Positions 25,305 through 27,011 of a stretch of DNA of 27,011 nucleotides are shown here, in pieces (within the stretch, counting starts at the first letter, position 1; each line of letters begins with the position of its first letter). The translations under genes were made by a program, and so were the position numbers. Below the pieces are notes generated by a model. The model did no database searches and had not been told where the DNA came from. It worked only from the letters and a program-made list of their open reading frames with translations. The DNA is from Oscillospiraceae bacterium (GTDB taxonomy: Bacteria > Bacillota_A > Clostridia > Oscillospirales > Oscillospiraceae). The stretch is taken from assembly GCA_017456105.1 (NCBI GenBank), contig JAFTKA010000022.1, positions 1 to 27,011 on the forward strand. Direction: 5' to 3'.

Positions 25305-25333
25305 ATTATAGCGGATAAGCCGGGATATGGCAA
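25305..25333 (-). promoter_or_regulatory. strong sigma-A-type promoter of the cdaA operon
   Basis: On the minus strand TTGCCA (25328-25333) and perfect TATAAT (25305-25310) are 17 bp apart, about 83 bp before the cdaA ATG. It is the only near-consensus promoter I found upstream of the 15-kb minus-strand gene run. No terminator lies between the preceding csd gene and it, so read-through from csd is possible. Confidence 0.75.
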
Positions 25334-25350
25334 TAGGCAATTCGATTTTT

Positions 25351-26457
25351 TTACTGTCCCGACAGAACTTTCTTGACCTCCCCGATAAAAATATCCGTCT
25401 GCCGGTCCGACGCATTATGACCGAAGCTGACCCGAACCGTGCCGCTTTCCAAAGTGCCGGCACTTTGGTGAGCTAAGGGAGCACAGTGGAGTCCTCCCCG
25501 AACCGCAATTCCTCGCCCAGCTAAGGCCTCTGAAAACTCCTGGCAATCCCTGGGCGGCACAAAGGACACCGTCCCGATTTGCTGCCTTCCGGCAAATACC
25601 GGCAGATCCAGAGCCTGCAGCCCCCGGACGCACCGCCGCATCTGTCTTTCCTCCCGGGCAAAGATCCGGTCCAGTCCCTGCTGTGAAATATAGCCGATAC
25701 CTGCGGAAAGTCCGGCAATCCCCGGCACATTCAGCGTACCCGCCTCTCCCCTCTCCGGCAAAGCCTCCGGCATGTTCTGATTCCGGGACTCGCTCCCAGT
25801 TCCACCGGCCAGCAGGGGCGTTAGCTCCCGACCGCAAAGAAGTAAGCCCGTACCCTGGGGGCCAAGCAACCCCTTATGCCCCGGCATGGCAATAAAATCC
25901 GCACCCAGCTCCCTTAGGTGTACCGGCAGGATTCCGGCTGACTGGGCCGCATCAATGATAAAGGGAACACGGTATTTCCGGCAAAGCACTGCCATCTCCT
26001 TGATCGGCAGAATATAGCCAAACACATTGGACACATGGGTAAACACTGCCGCCTTCACACCGCTTTGCAGTACCTTCTCAAAGGATTTCAATGTGTCGTC
26101 CGGATCAAATAGCTTCTGACCTGCCACAAGGGTTTTTGCACCCAGTAAATGCAGCGGCCGGGTTACCGCGTTGTGCTCAAAGCCGCTGATAGCCACCCGT
26201 TCCCCCGGTGAAACCAACGATCTGATCGCCATATTGAGGCCATGGGTGCAGTTTGCGGTGAAAACCACCTGCTCCGGCTGACAGTCAAATAGCTCCGATG
26301 CCCGCTCCCGACAGCGGTATACCACCCTTGCCGCCTCCATGGAGGCAGGATATCCGCCCCGTCCGGGATTGCCGCAAACATTCATGGCCCGACAGACCGA
26401 CTGACAGACCGACCAGGGCTTTTCCATGCTGGTAGCACCATTGTCAAGATAGATCAT
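25351..26457 (-). CDS. class V aminotransferase-fold cysteine desulfurase-like enzyme
   Basis: A 368-residue PLP enzyme of the NifS/SufS group. It begins MIYLDNGATSMEKP. The PLP-phosphate loop is near TANCTHGLNMA, the His stacking region is GFEHNA, the PLP-ring Asp lies in PFIIDAAQSAG, and the Schiff-base Lys is in MPGHKGLLGPQGTG. The Cys in RGGLHCAPLAH is placed like the sulfur-accepting catalytic Cys. It would take sulfur (or selenium) from cysteine (or selenocysteine). The ATG overlaps the stop of the upstream DUF3343 gene (ATGA). Pairing with a Se/S-carrier-like protein suggests sulfur or selenium hand-over rather than general Fe-S assembly; this is inference. Confidence 0.85.
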   Translation of the reverse strand: MIYLDNGATSMEKPWSVCQSVCRAMNVCGNPGRGGYPASMEAARVVYRCRERASELFDCQPEQVVFTANCTHGLNMAIRSLVSPGERVAISGFEHNAVTRPLHLLGAKTLVAGQKLFDPDDTLKSFEKVLQSGVKAAVFTHVSNVFGYILPIKEMAVLCRKYRVPFIIDAAQSAGILPVHLRELGADFIAMPGHKGLLGPQGTGLLLCGRELTPLLAGGTGSESRNQNMPEALPERGEAGTLNVPGIAGLSAGIGYISQQGLDRIFAREERQMRRCVRGLQALDLPVFAGRQQIGTVSFVPPRDCQEFSEALAGRGIAVRGGLHCAPLAHQSAGTLESGTVRVSFGHNASDRQTDIFIGEVKKVLSGQ

Positions 26458-26708
26458 ATGCTCATTTCCTCCGCAGAACCGTTATCCCGCAGACAGTAAA
26501 CCTTGCGGAAGGACACCTGCTGTGCCCTCAGGATTTCCACGGCATTCTGCAGCTGTCCCACAGAAACTCTCAAACTGTATCCGCAGCCCTTTTCCTCCAT
26601 CCATTTAGGTGTTCTTTGTAAACCGCAGCTGATCCCCGCCCGACGCAGAAGACCCTCAGCCCTCTGTACAGGGGTGATCGAGCGAAATGTGATCAAACAA
26701 TCCTTCAT
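26454..26708 (-). CDS. DUF3343 (putative Se/S carrier-like) small protein
   Basis: An 84-residue protein, MKDCLITFRSITPVQRAEGLL, with RRAGISCGLQRTP and a GCGYSLRV stretch. This fits DUF3343, described in Pfam as a putative Se/S carrier-like family, with Cys residues able to carry persulfide or perselenide. ATG 26706-26708 is chosen because AGGAGG lies 8 nt upstream; the open frame extends through a hairpin further upstream without a ribosome site. It overlaps the desulfurase gene by 4 nt, so the two are made together and probably work as donor enzyme and carrier. Confidence 0.8.
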   Translation of the reverse strand: MKDCLITFRSITPVQRAEGLLRRAGISCGLQRTPKWMEEKGCGYSLRVSVGQLQNAVEILRAQQVSFRKVYCLRDNGSAEEMSI

Positions 26709-26740
26709 AGCTATAACCTCCTGGGTCAGCCTATGCAGAA

Positions 26741-26783
26741 AATCACCCCTTTGTGTCGACAAACCGCGACAAAAGGGGTGATT
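26741..26783 (-). promoter_or_regulatory. long hairpin just upstream of the DUF3343-desulfurase unit
   Basis: AATCACCCCTTTGTGTCG (26741-26758) is almost perfectly complementary to 26767-26783, with one bulged base and an 8-nt loop. On the minus strand the stem runs straight into TTTTC. It lies about 33 nt before the start codon. It may be a weak terminator for the gene to the right or an attenuator in the leader of this unit; the short T run leaves this open. Confidence 0.55.
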
Positions 26784-26810
26784 CACAAATCGCACCTGCG
26801 GATTCAAATG

Positions 26811-26856
26811 TAGGGAGCGGATTTATCCGCTCCCTGGAACGCATAAATGCGTTTCC
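26811..26856. repeat. tandem palindromic hairpins, intergenic repeat type
   Basis: Two hairpins stand side by side: GGGAGCGGAT-TT-ATCCGCTCCC (26813-26834), then AACGCAT-AA-ATGCGTT (26837-26852) flanked by GG and TCC. Neither has a T run. The paired short-loop palindromes resemble REP/MITE-type intergenic repeats. The rest of the gap 26709-26924 holds the hairpin at 26741-26783 and a terminator; no gene is seen. Confidence 0.5.
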
Positions 26857-26873
26857 CTCCCGTTCAATAAACA

Positions 26874-26910
26874 TACAAAAAGCGGATGCGATTCCTCGCA
26901 CCCGCTTTTC
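26874..26910 (-). terminator. rho-independent terminator of the right-edge gene
   Basis: On the minus strand AAAAGCGGGTGCGA and TCGCATCCGCTTTTT form an imperfect stem with a GGAA loop, followed by TTTTTG. It lies about 15 nt after the stop codon at 26925. Confidence 0.75.
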
Positions 26911-26924
26911 GTTTGGACTAGAGA

Positions 26925-27011
26925 TTAGTCACGGATTTCAGGCAGTTCGTCCTCGCCGGGGGTTTGGGTGGAAGTAGTGATAACATCTTCCACTGCGAAC
27001 TTCAATACCTC
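26925..27011 (-). CDS. C-terminal end of a small uncharacterised protein
   Basis: Twenty-eight codons and a TAA are visible, in frame with the window edge: EVLKFAVEDVITTSTQTPGE, then DELPEIRD. The start is not in the window. The pattern EVxKFxxEDVITTS resembles, from memory, the start or middle of very short Clostridia proteins of unknown role, so this may be nearly the whole gene, but that cannot be judged here. It is supported by an open frame into the edge and by the terminator after its stop. Confidence 0.5.
   Translation of the reverse strand, partial: EVLKFAVEDVITTSTQTPGEDELPEIRD

Overview
The window looks like chromosomal DNA from a gut-type Clostridia, most likely an Oscillospiraceae/Ruminococcaceae relative. 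The reasons are the Firmicutes-specific gene order (remA-gmk-rpoZ-priA-def-fmt-rsmB-rlmN-stp-pknB-rsgA), the cdaA/cdaR pair, a DUF3343 Se/S-carrier gene, strong AGGAGG ribosome sites, sigma-A-like promoters and moderately high GC. This placement is inference; no rRNA or other species-level marker is present.

Layout. (1) 1-380, minus: the start of a NifU-like Fe-S scaffold gene, cut by the left edge. (2) 558-4461, plus: recD2-comF-mreB, ending at a bidirectional terminator. (3) 4493-5305, minus: an uncharacterised Cys-rich protein, then ftsH (5435-7315, minus) with its own terminator and promoter. (4) 7527-10307, plus: rlmB followed by a 667-residue membrane protein. I read this protein as a catalytically dead relative of P1B-type ATPases. 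The unit ends at a strong hairpin shared with the converging operon. (5) 25222 down to 10351, minus: a nearly gapless 14-gene unit running from one strong promoter: cdaA-cdaR-yicC-remA-gmk-rpoZ-priA-def-fmt-rsmB-rlmN-stp-pknB-rsgA-ECF S component (15 genes counting the transporter). Its only real gap, between yicC and remA, is filled by a 277-281 bp structured element with terminal inverted repeats. (6) 26708-25351, minus: a two-gene DUF3343 / cysteine-desulfurase unit. (7) The right edge holds palindromic repeats, a terminator and the last 28 codons of another minus-strand gene.

The large minus operon joins c-di-AMP synthesis, nucleotide and transcription functions, replication restart, N-terminal Met processing (def/fmt), rRNA modification and ribosome assembly, and the Stp/PknB wall-sensing switch. 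Many genes overlap by 4-11 nt, which suggests translational coupling.

The two most notable items are the P-type-ATPase-like pseudoenzyme (8304-10307) and the MITE-like element that appears to have inserted at a TA inside the yicC stop codon (21978-22258). No tRNA, rRNA, CRISPR array, phage gene or transposase gene was seen.
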